Source: Cyclobacteriaceae bacterium
GTDB taxonomy: Bacteria > Bacteroidota > Bacteroidia > Cytophagales > Cyclobacteriaceae
Assembly: GCA_958296015.1 (NCBI GenBank)
Contig: CATQIH010000029.1
Location: 1-64,000 of the forward strand
Direction: 5' to 3'
Length of the DNA stretch: 64,000 nt
A program made the position numbers and the translations under genes. Below are positions 26,361-34,706 of this stretch, in pieces. The notes under the pieces were generated by a model. The model had not been told where the DNA came from. It ran no database searches and was given only the letters and a program-made list of their open reading frames with translations. Within the stretch, counting starts at the first letter, position 1; each line of letters opens with the position of its first letter.

Positions 26361-27842
26361 ATGAAATCATTCTATAAATTAATCACAGTCATCCTGCTGT
26401 TTGCTGGCTGTATTGTCTCGGCAGCTTGGGCTGCCCCTCTCAAAAGCGAGGTTTATACAGCTGCTGACCCAATAAAAATTGTTGTCATTGGGTCTTCTAC
26501 AGCGGCTGGCTACAAGGTCAAACCGGCAGACGCTTGGGTGAGCCGCTACCGTGCTTACCTGCAAGCTATTGATCCTACTGTGGAAGTGATCAACCTGGCG
26601 GAGGGAGGTTTTAATACTTATCATCTGATGCCTACGGGATTCAGTAAGCCCGGCAGAGAATCGCCGGATGTAAATCGCAACATCACCAAAGCACTGTCGC
26701 TCCACCCGGATGCCATCATCATCAATCTGCCCTCCAATGATGCGGCAAAGAACTATGGCAAAGCAGAACAGATGCAAAACTTTGCTGTTATGTACGAAGC
26801 AGCCCGAAAGCAAAACGTGCCGGTCTGGATCACCACCACGCAACCCAGAAATACCCTGACCAGCGCACAAAACAAAATACAGCTATCAGTCAAAAATGCT
26901 ATCCTTGCTACCTATGGCGATCATGCGCTGAATTTCTGGGGACCGCTGACTACTTATAAAAACAGCCAGCCCATCATCAAACCCGCGTTGAACAGCGGCG
27001 ACGGTATCCATGTGAATGCTGAAGGGCATCGTTTGTTGTTTGAAGAGGTCAAAAGTCAGCAAATATACGAGCAGCTTGCTCCCACACTACTCACCTCTGC
27101 TACCACTTATCTTTCTGACCTCGCCTGGTATGGCACACCGCACAACGATCTGGGACCAATAGAAAAAGACCAAAGCAATGGCAAAGCGGCTGCTGGAGAT
27201 GGCGGACCGATCACCATCAGAAGCAAGACGTACAAAAAGGGGCTTGGCGTACATGCTAACTCGTCTGTCACCTATCAGCTCAAAGGACAATACCAGACTT
27301 TTTTTACCAGCATAGGGCTAGACATCAACGCCAGATCCAAAGGCACGGTGGTCTTTGAGATTTATACAGACAACAAGCTGGCATACCGCAGCTCAGTGAT
27401 GACCGGCAAGATGAACGACGTGCCAGTAAAAGTCTCTGTGTCAGGCGTCAATCTACTCAAGCTGGTCGTCACCGATGCAGGCGATGGCTACGGCTACGAC
27501 CATGCCGATTGGGCAGATGCCCGGCTGGAAGGTAGCCAAACAAACAAGCAGGCACTTCTGGCAACTACAACATCAGCAAAGCTTATAATGTCTGATACAG
27601 CACTGGCTACAGCACCACTGTTCAGCCTCTTTCCCAACCCTGCCAGTCAGCAGGTGCAGGTAGTGGTAGATGCTGGCAAGAAAGCGGTGCTGCGTATCTA
27701 CAATGCACAAGGCCAGCAGGTATACCTCCGGCCACTGGCCGCTACTTGTGAGCTGGACATAGCAGCCCTTACGCCCGGTATCTATCTGATCAAAGTGCAA
27801 CAAGGTAGTGTGATGCAGACCGAGAGGCTGGTGGTGGAGTAA
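26361..27842 (+). CDS. Secreted SGNH/GDSL-type hydrolase with NPCBM domain and T9SS sorting signal
   Basis: The track start is a TTG (26313); the ATG at 26361 (MKSFYKLITVILLFAG) begins a signal peptide and gives 493 aa. The SGNH hydrolase domain (about residues 30-250) has block I around VVIGSSTAAGYKV, the N in NLPSNDAAKN, and the Asp-x-x-His end block DGIHVNAEGH. An NPCBM carbohydrate-binding domain follows (about 255-390, with KGLGVHANSSVTYQL). The C-terminal domain (about 415-493, LFPNPASQQVQV... ending ERLVVE) is a type A T9SS sorting domain. It is therefore a surface or secreted esterase acting on glycans, probably deacetylating them. Confidence 0.9.
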   Translation: MKSFYKLITVILLFAGCIVSAAWAAPLKSEVYTAADPIKIVVIGSSTAAGYKVKPADAWVSRYRAYLQAIDPTVEVINLAEGGFNTYHLMPTGFSKPGRESPDVNRNITKALSLHPDAIIINLPSNDAAKNYGKAEQMQNFAVMYEAARKQNVPVWITTTQPRNTLTSAQNKIQLSVKNAILATYGDHALNFWGPLTTYKNSQPIIKPALNSGDGIHVNAEGHRLLFEEVKSQQIYEQLAPTLLTSATTYLSDLAWYGTPHNDLGPIEKDQSNGKAAAGDGGPITIRSKTYKKGLGVHANSSVTYQLKGQYQTFFTSIGLDINARSKGTVVFEIYTDNKLAYRSSVMTGKMNDVPVKVSVSGVNLLKLVVTDAGDGYGYDHADWADARLEGSQTNKQALLATTTSAKLIMSDTALATAPLFSLFPNPASQQVQVVVDAGKKAVLRIYNAQGQQVYLRPLAATCELDIAALTPGIYLIKVQQGSVMQTERLVVE

Positions 27843-27959
27843 CGTTGGTGGTTAAGAGTAGAAAATGTTTTTGTAAAGATGGATTATTTGTTAGCTTGAA
27901 TGAGAAATGATTGACGAACATGTTTATTTGATTACTAGCTGTTATTTAGATATGAGTCT

Positions 27960-29150
27960 ATGCACTACAGAATTATCCTTTTGATCATATCATGGTTAGC
28001 CTTCTTGCCTGGGTATGGACAAGATAAGCCTGAACTACTTCCAGAATTGCTTGTGAGTAAAGATGGAAAGACTATCCGTACGAGTAATGACTGGACCAAT
28101 GTCAGGCGCCCGGAACTCCTGCGCTTGTTTGAAGACAACATATACGGACAACTGCCCCAGGATTTTGACAGCATCCGGTTTGAACTGGAACGGCAGGGTC
28201 AGAAGGCCATGCGTGGAAAGGCTATGCTCAAAGAGGTGGACATTATAGTGTACCGTCGTGGGCAATCGGTTAGGATTGGTCTGGTATTGTTTGTTCCTGC
28301 GAATACTTCCAAACCCTCGCCGGTATTTTTGTTGATCAACCATCGGGAAAAAGACAATACTGACCCTAGCCGTGAAATAAAGAGAGCATTTTGGCCAGCT
28401 GAAGAAGTCATTGATAGGGGGTATGCCGTGGCTGCCTTTCAGGTAGGCGATCTGGCGGCTGATAACCCTAAGACTTACGATCAGCAAGTACTTAGGCTCT
28501 ATCCGGAGCAGCTAAAGCAGGACAATGGGATGAAAGCCATAGGGGCCTGGGCATGGGGAGCCAGCCGCGTGATGGACTATTTTGAAACTGATAAGGACCT
28601 GAATGCTACTCAAGTAGCCGTAGTGGGGCACTCCCGCGGTGGAAAAGCTGCATTGTGGTGCGGAGCGCAGGATGAACGTTTTGCCATAACCATCTCCAAC
28701 GACTCAGGCTGCACAGGAGCCGCCCTGTCCAGACGCAAAGTAGGAGAAACCATATCGGATGTTAATACAAAGTTTCCTCACTGGTTTTGTACAAAGTATA
28801 ACCAATTCAACAGCAAGGAAGAAGATTTGCCAGTAGACCAGCATATGCTGTTGGCCCTTATAGCTCCCCGGGCAGTGTATGTAGCCAGTGCCTCCAAAGA
28901 TACCTGGGCTGATCCTAAGGGCGAATTTTTGTCCATGAAGTATGCCGAACCTGCTTTTCAGCTTTTTGATTTGGCTCCTCTTCCAATTGAAGAACAACCT
29001 CCGGTTAATACTCCAGTGAGCAGTGTTCACCTAGGTTACCACATGAGAGAAGGAGGGCATGGATTAGAGCTATATGATTGGAAACAGTATATGAATTTTG
29101 CCGATACCTATTTTCCCTCCATTTCTTCGGACCACTATATTAACAAGTAA
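27960..29150 (+). CDS. CE15-like glucuronoyl esterase family protein
   Basis: 396 aa with a signal peptide (residues 1-20, ending PGYGQ). An alpha/beta-hydrolase core has the nucleophile elbow GHSRGGKAALWCGAQDERFA (Ser near residue 224), the sequence around the Ser expected of CE15 glucuronoyl esterases, followed by SNDSGCTGAALSRRKVGE and FPHWFC. The catalytic His is probably in GYHMREGGHGLE near the end. CE15 enzymes cut ester bonds between lignin and glucuronoxylan side chains. A general acetyl-xylan esterase is the alternative. It is separated from the SGNH esterase by 117 nt on the same strand, so the pair may be a small carbohydrate-esterase unit. Confidence 0.8.
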   Translation: MHYRIILLIISWLAFLPGYGQDKPELLPELLVSKDGKTIRTSNDWTNVRRPELLRLFEDNIYGQLPQDFDSIRFELERQGQKAMRGKAMLKEVDIIVYRRGQSVRIGLVLFVPANTSKPSPVFLLINHREKDNTDPSREIKRAFWPAEEVIDRGYAVAAFQVGDLAADNPKTYDQQVLRLYPEQLKQDNGMKAIGAWAWGASRVMDYFETDKDLNATQVAVVGHSRGGKAALWCGAQDERFAITISNDSGCTGAALSRRKVGETISDVNTKFPHWFCTKYNQFNSKEEDLPVDQHMLLALIAPRAVYVASASKDTWADPKGEFLSMKYAEPAFQLFDLAPLPIEEQPPVNTPVSSVHLGYHMREGGHGLELYDWKQYMNFADTYFPSISSDHYINK

Positions 29151-29304
29151 ATTATCATCTGCCACTTGATAACAGATAGCCATAAGCAAGCACTACTAAC
29201 CAGTATCCACAACCACAAATGCCATCAGAATACTGGCACTAAACAACTATCCTCGTGAGGTCATATCAGAAGCACAGCAACTGTCAGCACAGATCAACAG
29301 TAAA

Positions 29305-29322
29305 GCCGCCATGCATGGCGGC
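29305..29322. terminator. Perfect 18-bp palindrome between convergent genes
   Basis: GCCGCCATGCATGGCGGC is self-complementary and lies between the convergent esterase (+) and permease (-) genes. The minus strand continues with TTTA and the plus strand with TCAAC, so it is at best a weak bidirectional terminator. Confidence 0.45.
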
Positions 29323-29339
29323 TCAACAATCATACTACC

Positions 29340-31715
29340 TCACTCACTCCGCAGGCTCTCTACCGGGTTCACTTTGGCAGCGCGTATGGCTCTCATGCTT
29401 ACGGTGAGGAAAGCAATGAGCACAGCCAGCAGGATGACCAGCACAAAAGGCAGCCAGGTCATGTTCATATGGTAGGCGAAGCCAGATAGCCAGCTTTTGG
29501 CCAGCCAGAAAGCAATAGGTACGGCTATGGCGCCGGCAATGAGTACCAGCTTCAGGAAATCTTTGCCCATCAGCACGACAATCTGCGGTACGGAAGCTCC
29601 CAACACTTTGCGTACACCGATCTCTTTGGTACGCTGCTCAGCCATGTAGGAGGCCAGTCCAAACAGACCCATGATGGCAATCAGCAGCGTGAGCAGGGTG
29701 GCATACAGCAGGGTTTGCCCCAACTGCTGCTGCGCTGTATACAGCCTGCTGAAATCATCGTCCAGGAAGGTGTAGCGCATCGGGTGTTCGGGTTCTATCT
29801 GCTTCCAAAACTGCTCTATCTCAGCCAGAGTGCTGTGCATATCCTGTGAAGAAACCTGAAAGGCTACATCGCCTATCCAGCCACCCACCACCTGACTGAT
29901 GGCACCTGAAATCACCAGCGGTTCTATCTGTTGTGTCAGGCTAAACACATGGAAATCCTGCATCACGCCAATGATCTCTCCCGGTTCCTCTATGCCGCTG
30001 AACTTCATATGATGCCCTATAGGGTCTTTCAGGTTATATTCTTTGACGAATGCTTCGTTGACCACAAAAGTGTTGGCTGTAGTGTCAGCATCAGACAGAA
30101 AACGACCTTGTTTCATGGTAAGGCCCAGCACATCCATGTATTCTGCATCAGTGAAATAAATGTCGACAGATGGATCATTCTGCTCACCTTCAATATGAAA
30201 AGAGTAATCCGCCGTTGGCTGTCCAGGCATGGTAGAAGCCGCGCTGATGCTGTTGATGTGCGTACTTTGCAGCAACTGCTGTTTGAGTGCCTTTATCTTT
30301 TGGTAGGTCTGGCTGGTATTGGCTTTGACCACCAGTACCTGTTCCGGCTGAAAGCCCAGCTCCTGCTGCTGCATATACTGCACCTGCCAGTAAATAAAGA
30401 ACATGACAATGGCAACGACCATAGCACCCGTAAATTGGGTAACAACCATCCCGTGCCGCAAAAGCCTGCCCCGATCCTTGCGCAGCCACTGCCCCTTAAG
30501 CACTTCCGACGGATGGTAGGCCGACAAGAACAACGCCGGATAGGCACCTGCCAGCAGGCCCAGCACCGTGACCAGTACCAGAAGGTACACGCTCAGGGCT
30601 TTCCATGTTGCCCAATCAAGTACCAACTCCCGATTTATGATGCTGTTGAAGGCAGGTAATACCAGGTCGGCCAGCAGCATGGCCAGCGGCAGAGCGATCA
30701 GTGCCTGTATCCAGGCTTCTGCCAGAAACTGCCCAATCAACTGCTGATGCGTGGCACCGGTTACTTTTCGTACGCCTACTTCCAGTGCCCTCCGGGTGGC
30801 CTGTGCAGTAGCCAGATTGATATAATTGATGGTGGCAATAGCCAGCACCACCAAAGCAACCAGTCCGATGATGTAGACCATGCGCATACTGCCTTTGCCT
30901 GTATACGGAACACTCACATGCGCTTCATTCAGGTGGATGGCCGACCAGGACTGCAAACGCCAGTCAGGGTATTTTTCCCAAGAATCTTCCACTTCTGCTT
31001 TAATGCGCGGGTTGATGTTTGCTGTGATCTTTTTTTCCAGGGCTGCTATGTCTGCGCCTTTGTGCAAAGCCACAAAAGTTGCCAGATTATTACCCGACCA
31101 GTACTCTCCAACAGAGGTCGTATCTCGTAGGATAATATCAGCCTGGAAATGCGAGTTGCCAGCATTGGGTTCCAGCACGCCGGTCACCTGGAAGTCTGTG
31201 CTGTTGTTGAATACGATCACTTTTCCTACCGGATTTTCCTGACCAAAGAGCGTATGCGCCAGTTCGTTGCTAAGCAAAGCAGACAAAGGTTGCTGCAATG
31301 CCGTGGCAGCATCACCATATTTGAGCGGAAAAGGCAACACCTGGAGAAAACTGCTGTCGGCAAAGGCAGCATTTTTGATGTACAGCGACTTTTGCCGATC
31401 GGCAGTAGATACCAGTACGTCTTCATATTCATATGCGCCAGTAGCATATTGCACCTCCGGGAAATCCATGCGTAGCACTTCTGCCAGCGGAGAAGGTGTA
31501 TGCCCGGTGCCTCTTCCCGGCTCCCACTGCCGGTATACTTTGTAGATATTTTCATAACCGGGAAGCCAGGTATCGTAGCTTAGCTCATGGCGTATGAAGA
31601 TGATGGCCAGTATGGCCACCGCCAACGCGATAGTCAGTCCCACCATATTGACCACTCCGTATACTTTCTGTTTTCGGAAGCTTCGGAGCGCAACAAGTAA
31701 ATAATTTTTTAGCAT
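29340..31715 (-). CDS. FtsX/MacB-like ABC transporter permease (second copy)
   Basis: The ORF track extends to 31793, but the ATG at 31715 (MLKNYLLVALRSFRKQKVYG) matches the start of the paralogue at 25277, giving 791 aa. The topology is the same: one N-terminal helix, a MacB-type periplasmic domain, FtsX helices near residues 280-420, a second periplasmic domain, and a C-terminal FtsX domain ending NPVESLRSE. No ATPase gene is adjacent. The two paralogues share upstream sequence elements with identical spacing, so they are probably co-regulated. Cargo is unknown. Confidence 0.92.
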   Translation of the reverse strand: MLKNYLLVALRSFRKQKVYGVVNMVGLTIALAVAILAIIFIRHELSYDTWLPGYENIYKVYRQWEPGRGTGHTPSPLAEVLRMDFPEVQYATGAYEYEDVLVSTADRQKSLYIKNAAFADSSFLQVLPFPLKYGDAATALQQPLSALLSNELAHTLFGQENPVGKVIVFNNSTDFQVTGVLEPNAGNSHFQADIILRDTTSVGEYWSGNNLATFVALHKGADIAALEKKITANINPRIKAEVEDSWEKYPDWRLQSWSAIHLNEAHVSVPYTGKGSMRMVYIIGLVALVVLAIATINYINLATAQATRRALEVGVRKVTGATHQQLIGQFLAEAWIQALIALPLAMLLADLVLPAFNSIINRELVLDWATWKALSVYLLVLVTVLGLLAGAYPALFLSAYHPSEVLKGQWLRKDRGRLLRHGMVVTQFTGAMVVAIVMFFIYWQVQYMQQQELGFQPEQVLVVKANTSQTYQKIKALKQQLLQSTHINSISAASTMPGQPTADYSFHIEGEQNDPSVDIYFTDAEYMDVLGLTMKQGRFLSDADTTANTFVVNEAFVKEYNLKDPIGHHMKFSGIEEPGEIIGVMQDFHVFSLTQQIEPLVISGAISQVVGGWIGDVAFQVSSQDMHSTLAEIEQFWKQIEPEHPMRYTFLDDDFSRLYTAQQQLGQTLLYATLLTLLIAIMGLFGLASYMAEQRTKEIGVRKVLGASVPQIVVLMGKDFLKLVLIAGAIAVPIAFWLAKSWLSGFAYHMNMTWLPFVLVILLAVLIAFLTVSMRAIRAAKVNPVESLRSE

Positions 31716-31766
31716 AGCATTGAGAGAATAATACTTTTGTAGGATACACTTTCTTTTGAGAAAAGT

Positions 31767-31772
31767 GTGCCA
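31767..31772 (-). promoter_or_regulatory. Possible sigma-54 -24 element (permease 2)
   Basis: The minus strand reads ATGGCACACTTTTCTCA about 50 nt before the ATG. TGGCACACTTTT is shared with the promoter region of the first permease gene. The -12 element is not a clean TTGC. Confidence 0.4.
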
Positions 31773-31815
31773 TCTGCTCACAATAAGCACCAAGCAGGTT
31801 TTGGGTTTTTTCTAC

Positions 31816-31852
31816 TGTCCGAATTAGGACAAAGTATGTACGATTGTGAACA
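31816..31852 (-). promoter_or_regulatory. Tandem TGT-N10-ACA operator/enhancer sites (permease 2)
   Basis: TGTCCGAATTAGGACA (31816-31831) and TGTACGATTGTGAACA (31837-31852) start 21 bp apart. They begin 44 bp upstream of TGGCAC, exactly as at the first permease gene. The sites lie in the gap shared with the divergent TspO-like gene and could also act on it. Confidence 0.55.
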
Positions 31853-31924
31853 GTTGAGCTTAGCAGGTTCCATAACTTTTTACGCGCTGTTTAGTCTTGT
31901 TTATGGAAACATCTTATTGCAAAC

Positions 31925-32719
31925 ATGAAAAGCATTCGGACAATCAATGGCTGGCGTTGGGGCGTCGTCATTTTTTATGTACTACTTATTGTTGTCAACT
32001 ATCTCTCGCAGACGTTGCCTTTCAACGGGCAGACCAATGGTGAAGTGTCTAACCAATATAGCACCTTGATGACACCGGCAGGCTATGCGTTCTCCATCTG
32101 GGGTCTGATTTATTTGGCGTTAGGCGTATACGCTTATTTTCAAGCATTTCGTGCCGATAACAATCAGCCGGTCTATGATAAGATTGCCCCGCTGCTGATC
32201 ATTAACTTCATCTTCAACGGGCTTTGGCTGGTTGTTTTTCAGTATGAGTATATTGCACTAAGCGTGATTGTGATGGCGGTGATCCTGGCGACGCTGATCA
32301 GAATAGAAATGCTGCTGGTCAAGGATATTTTACTTCCCCCAAAAGAAAGAAACGGGGTGCGTATCCCTTTTGGCTTATATTTGGGCTGGATATCCGTGGC
32401 TACCATTGTTAATATCAGTGTATGGCTCAAATACAGCGGCTGGCAACTGCCTGATTTTAGCGAAACCGCCTGGGTAGTAATCATGACAGTGATTGGTGCT
32501 GGCTTGGCTTACTGGGTCTTGAAATCTGCGCGGGAAGTTTTTTATCCACTGGTGTTTGTCTGGGCTTATGTGGCCATTGCCGTCAAACAATATGAGAATA
32601 GCACCATCCTACAGGTAACCTCGGGACTGGCTATGATGCTGCTCGTGCTGACTATCATAGAAGCGTGGAGAAATTACAGAAAAACAACAGCCAGCGAACC
32701 AATGAAAATCAACTACTAA
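31925..32719 (+). CDS. TspO/MBR-like tryptophan-rich membrane protein
   Basis: 264 aa with about seven predicted membrane segments. The segment TPAGYAFSIWGLIYLALGVY is characteristic of the TspO/MBR (peripheral benzodiazepine receptor) superfamily, in which the Pro-x-Gly-x-x-Phe-x-x-Trp stretch lines the porphyrin pocket. The protein is longer than classical TspO (about 160 aa), like other extended family members in Bacteroidota. Porphyrin or lipid binding in the inner membrane is the family role; the actual ligand is unknown. It is divergent from the FtsX-like permease, with two operator-like palindromes in the shared gap. Confidence 0.8.
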   Translation: MKSIRTINGWRWGVVIFYVLLIVVNYLSQTLPFNGQTNGEVSNQYSTLMTPAGYAFSIWGLIYLALGVYAYFQAFRADNNQPVYDKIAPLLIINFIFNGLWLVVFQYEYIALSVIVMAVILATLIRIEMLLVKDILLPPKERNGVRIPFGLYLGWISVATIVNISVWLKYSGWQLPDFSETAWVVIMTVIGAGLAYWVLKSAREVFYPLVFVWAYVAIAVKQYENSTILQVTSGLAMMLLVLTIIEAWRNYRKTTASEPMKINY

Positions 32720-32736
32720 TACTTTCTGAAACAGTA

Positions 32737-32909
32737 ATGAAAAAATATAACCTGCCTCTTGCCTTACTTCTAAGCCTATCCATCGTGTTGGCCTGACCAA
32801 AGACAACCAGCAGGTGGTTTCTCCCAACAAAAACCACTGGTTACTACAGCCACAGAATGCGCTCATCTGGCAGCACGAATTTTTCAAATGGCTGAAAGAA
32901 ACATTGTAG
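32737..32909 (+). pseudogene. Small lipoprotein gene broken by a one-base frameshift in the lipobox
   Basis: Not in the ORF track. ATG at 32737 encodes MKKYNLPLALLLSLSIVLA, then TGA at 32794. Inserting one base after TG restores a lipobox cysteine (VLAC) and continues in the other frame as TKDNQQVVSPNKNHW to KWLKETL with a stop at 32907-32909. The intended product would be a lipoprotein of about 57 residues. The clean join at the cysteine codon makes a single-base deletion, or a sequencing error, the best reading. Confidence 0.6.
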
Positions 32910-32913
32910 GAAG

Positions 32914-33543
32914 CTACAATTGGAATAGTTCATTCAACCAATCAACGAACTGTTGGCATAACTCTTCATTCGTTGTAAGACAGCTTTTTGTAATGGCTAG
33001 TCCAAGAGGCGTTCCCGGACTTTCCTGCCATGCCAGCCAGGTATGGATCAGGGCTTTGGCTCTGTGTACTTCCTGATAACCATGAAGCTCTTGTTTCTCT
33101 AACTCGGCTAAAGTTTGTTCTGCAAATGGAAGTGTCTTATCATGATGAGGAATCAACGCCTTGATAAAGTCTTCTATCATGCCGTTGGTTTGATTATTGG
33201 GCATGATCCATATGCCTACAGTAGGCAAATCCTTTTGTCTAAAGATGCTGCCAGAGGGCGCAGGTTGAGCAGGCACATTGTACCCAGACTTTGTTAACGT
33301 ATCTTTGAGTGACTGCCAGCGAAAGGCTAAATCAGTGTCAGCATCTACCACAATTCCTACTTTCTCAATACCAGATTGTTTCAGACGTACTGATATTTGG
33401 CTCAAGAGTTTATCTATTCCTTCGCAGTCAATTACATCAAAGGTTTCGCTGACACCAAATTTTTGACATAATGCCTATATAACATGCTGATCATCTTTAC
33501 CTTCAACCAGAAGTTTACTGTTAAACTCTTCTGCGATCTTCAT
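32914..33543 (-). pseudogene. DUF3226-family TOPRIM protein interrupted by an in-frame amber codon
   Basis: The frame from ATG 33543 reads MKIAEEFNSKLLVEGKDDQHVI, then TAG (33475-33477), then ALCQKFGVSETFDVIDCEG and on through VGIVVDADTD to the stop at 32914 (209 codons). VEGKDD carries the TOPRIM glutamate and VDADTD the Asp-x-Asp, so a full TOPRIM fold was present. The track ORF (33405) begins at a TTG after the break and lacks the glutamate. The ATG lies 1 nt after the AAA ATPase stop, so the two genes were coupled. This is a split OLD-like AAA/TOPRIM pair of the kind found in phage defence; the nuclease half is probably inactive unless the stop is suppressed or is an error. Confidence 0.72.
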
Positions 33544-33544
33544 G

Positions 33545-34651
33545 CTAACGTATCTCGATATCTTGTTGGGTAGTAATATCTAATTCCGAAGCAGTGAAAG
33601 AAACTGGTTTGATAACATCATTTACTCTGTCTAACCTGATAAATTTGCCTTGCTGATCATTTACCGTGTCATTCATTACACGCTCAAAGGCATAAATACA
33701 ATCGTTGCTGTGGGTGGTGGCAAATACTTGTACATTAAGTGACTGCGCTAATTTAAAGATCATTTTCCATAAATCTTCCTGCACAGTATAGTGTAGTCCG
33801 TTTTCAAATTCATCTATTAGTAGAAACCCATTTTCAGCATTGACCAATGCCAAAATGATGGTAAGAATACGATTCATACCATCTCCCATGCTTTTGAGGG
33901 GTACGGGCTGACTGTTGTTTGATAATTTAACTACAGCATTTCTTCTTTGTGGTAATTCGTCATTGACAAAAGCTATCCTTTCAACTTTCTCATCTATAAT
34001 CTTTAAAGCATCTATCACATATGCTTCCTTTTCTGTTAATGCAATAATATCCCAGAGCAAACTATTATCTGTGATGCTATTACTGGTTGTATCTATAAAC
34101 TGGCAATTCTGCTTAAAAAGGCTTTTATTATATCTTTCATACGGAAACAATGATTCCAAGTCCTTTTCTAATGGATATACTATCTCATAAGACAAGGACT
34201 TCTGATATGTTTTGGTGTAGTATGTAAATCCAACTTCCAAACCAATACTATAAACTACATTGGAAGGTTTACCTTCTTCTTTCAATTCTATGAAGCGTAC
34301 GGATAGCATACTATCGCTTCTTTCTTTTATACAGTCTACTTTCTCCCCTATAATTAAACAATTTTGCTCAGAAATATCGCTTTTCCTATCGTAAAAGAGA
34401 GAAGAAAACAATGATAAGTTACTCTCAAAGTTATCTTCCTTTTTCTTTCCAAATAATTCGCCTCTCTTTCTAAAAATACCAAGAAGTGTATTTAAATCGC
34501 CCCCCGAAGCATACAGAGAAACTGCCTCTAGCAAGGAGGTTTTGCCTGTATTATTTTTACCGGCAATAAGATTAACTCTAGCTAGAGAGTCAATCTCGAG
34601 GCACTTAAGATTTCTATAATTCCTGATACTTAACAAAGGTAACATAGACAT
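33545..34651 (-). CDS. AAA family ATPase (OLD/ABC-like, partner of the TOPRIM protein)
   Basis: 368 aa. Walker A is GKNNTGKTSLLEA at residues 31-43, the signature-like segment is SMGDGMNRILTIILAL near 256-271, and Walker B is FLLIDEFENGLH near 277-288, followed by the ATTHSND switch histidine. This is the AAA15/OLD-type ATPase used as the sensor half of two-gene AAA + TOPRIM modules. The downstream DUF3226 TOPRIM gene begins 1 nt after its stop but is interrupted. The pair is AT-rich compared with aspS next door. The likely role is anti-phage defence or DNA damage surveillance, inferred from architecture. Confidence 0.88.
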   Translation of the reverse strand: MSMLPLLSIRNYRNLKCLEIDSLARVNLIAGKNNTGKTSLLEAVSLYASGGDLNTLLGIFRKRGELFGKKKEDNFESNLSLFSSLFYDRKSDISEQNCLIIGEKVDCIKERSDSMLSVRFIELKEEGKPSNVVYSIGLEVGFTYYTKTYQKSLSYEIVYPLEKDLESLFPYERYNKSLFKQNCQFIDTTSNSITDNSLLWDIIALTEKEAYVIDALKIIDEKVERIAFVNDELPQRRNAVVKLSNNSQPVPLKSMGDGMNRILTIILALVNAENGFLLIDEFENGLHYTVQEDLWKMIFKLAQSLNVQVFATTHSNDCIYAFERVMNDTVNDQQGKFIRLDRVNDVIKPVSFTASELDITTQQDIEIR

Positions 34652-34706
34652 TCAAATGACTTTTTCATATTCAACGGTTAATGTTATGCCTTTGCGGTAA
34701 AAAAAG

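Noticed and set aside
29931-30659. 242-aa plus-strand ORF over the second permease
   Set aside because: Antisense shadow of the FtsX-like permease with no recognisable domain.
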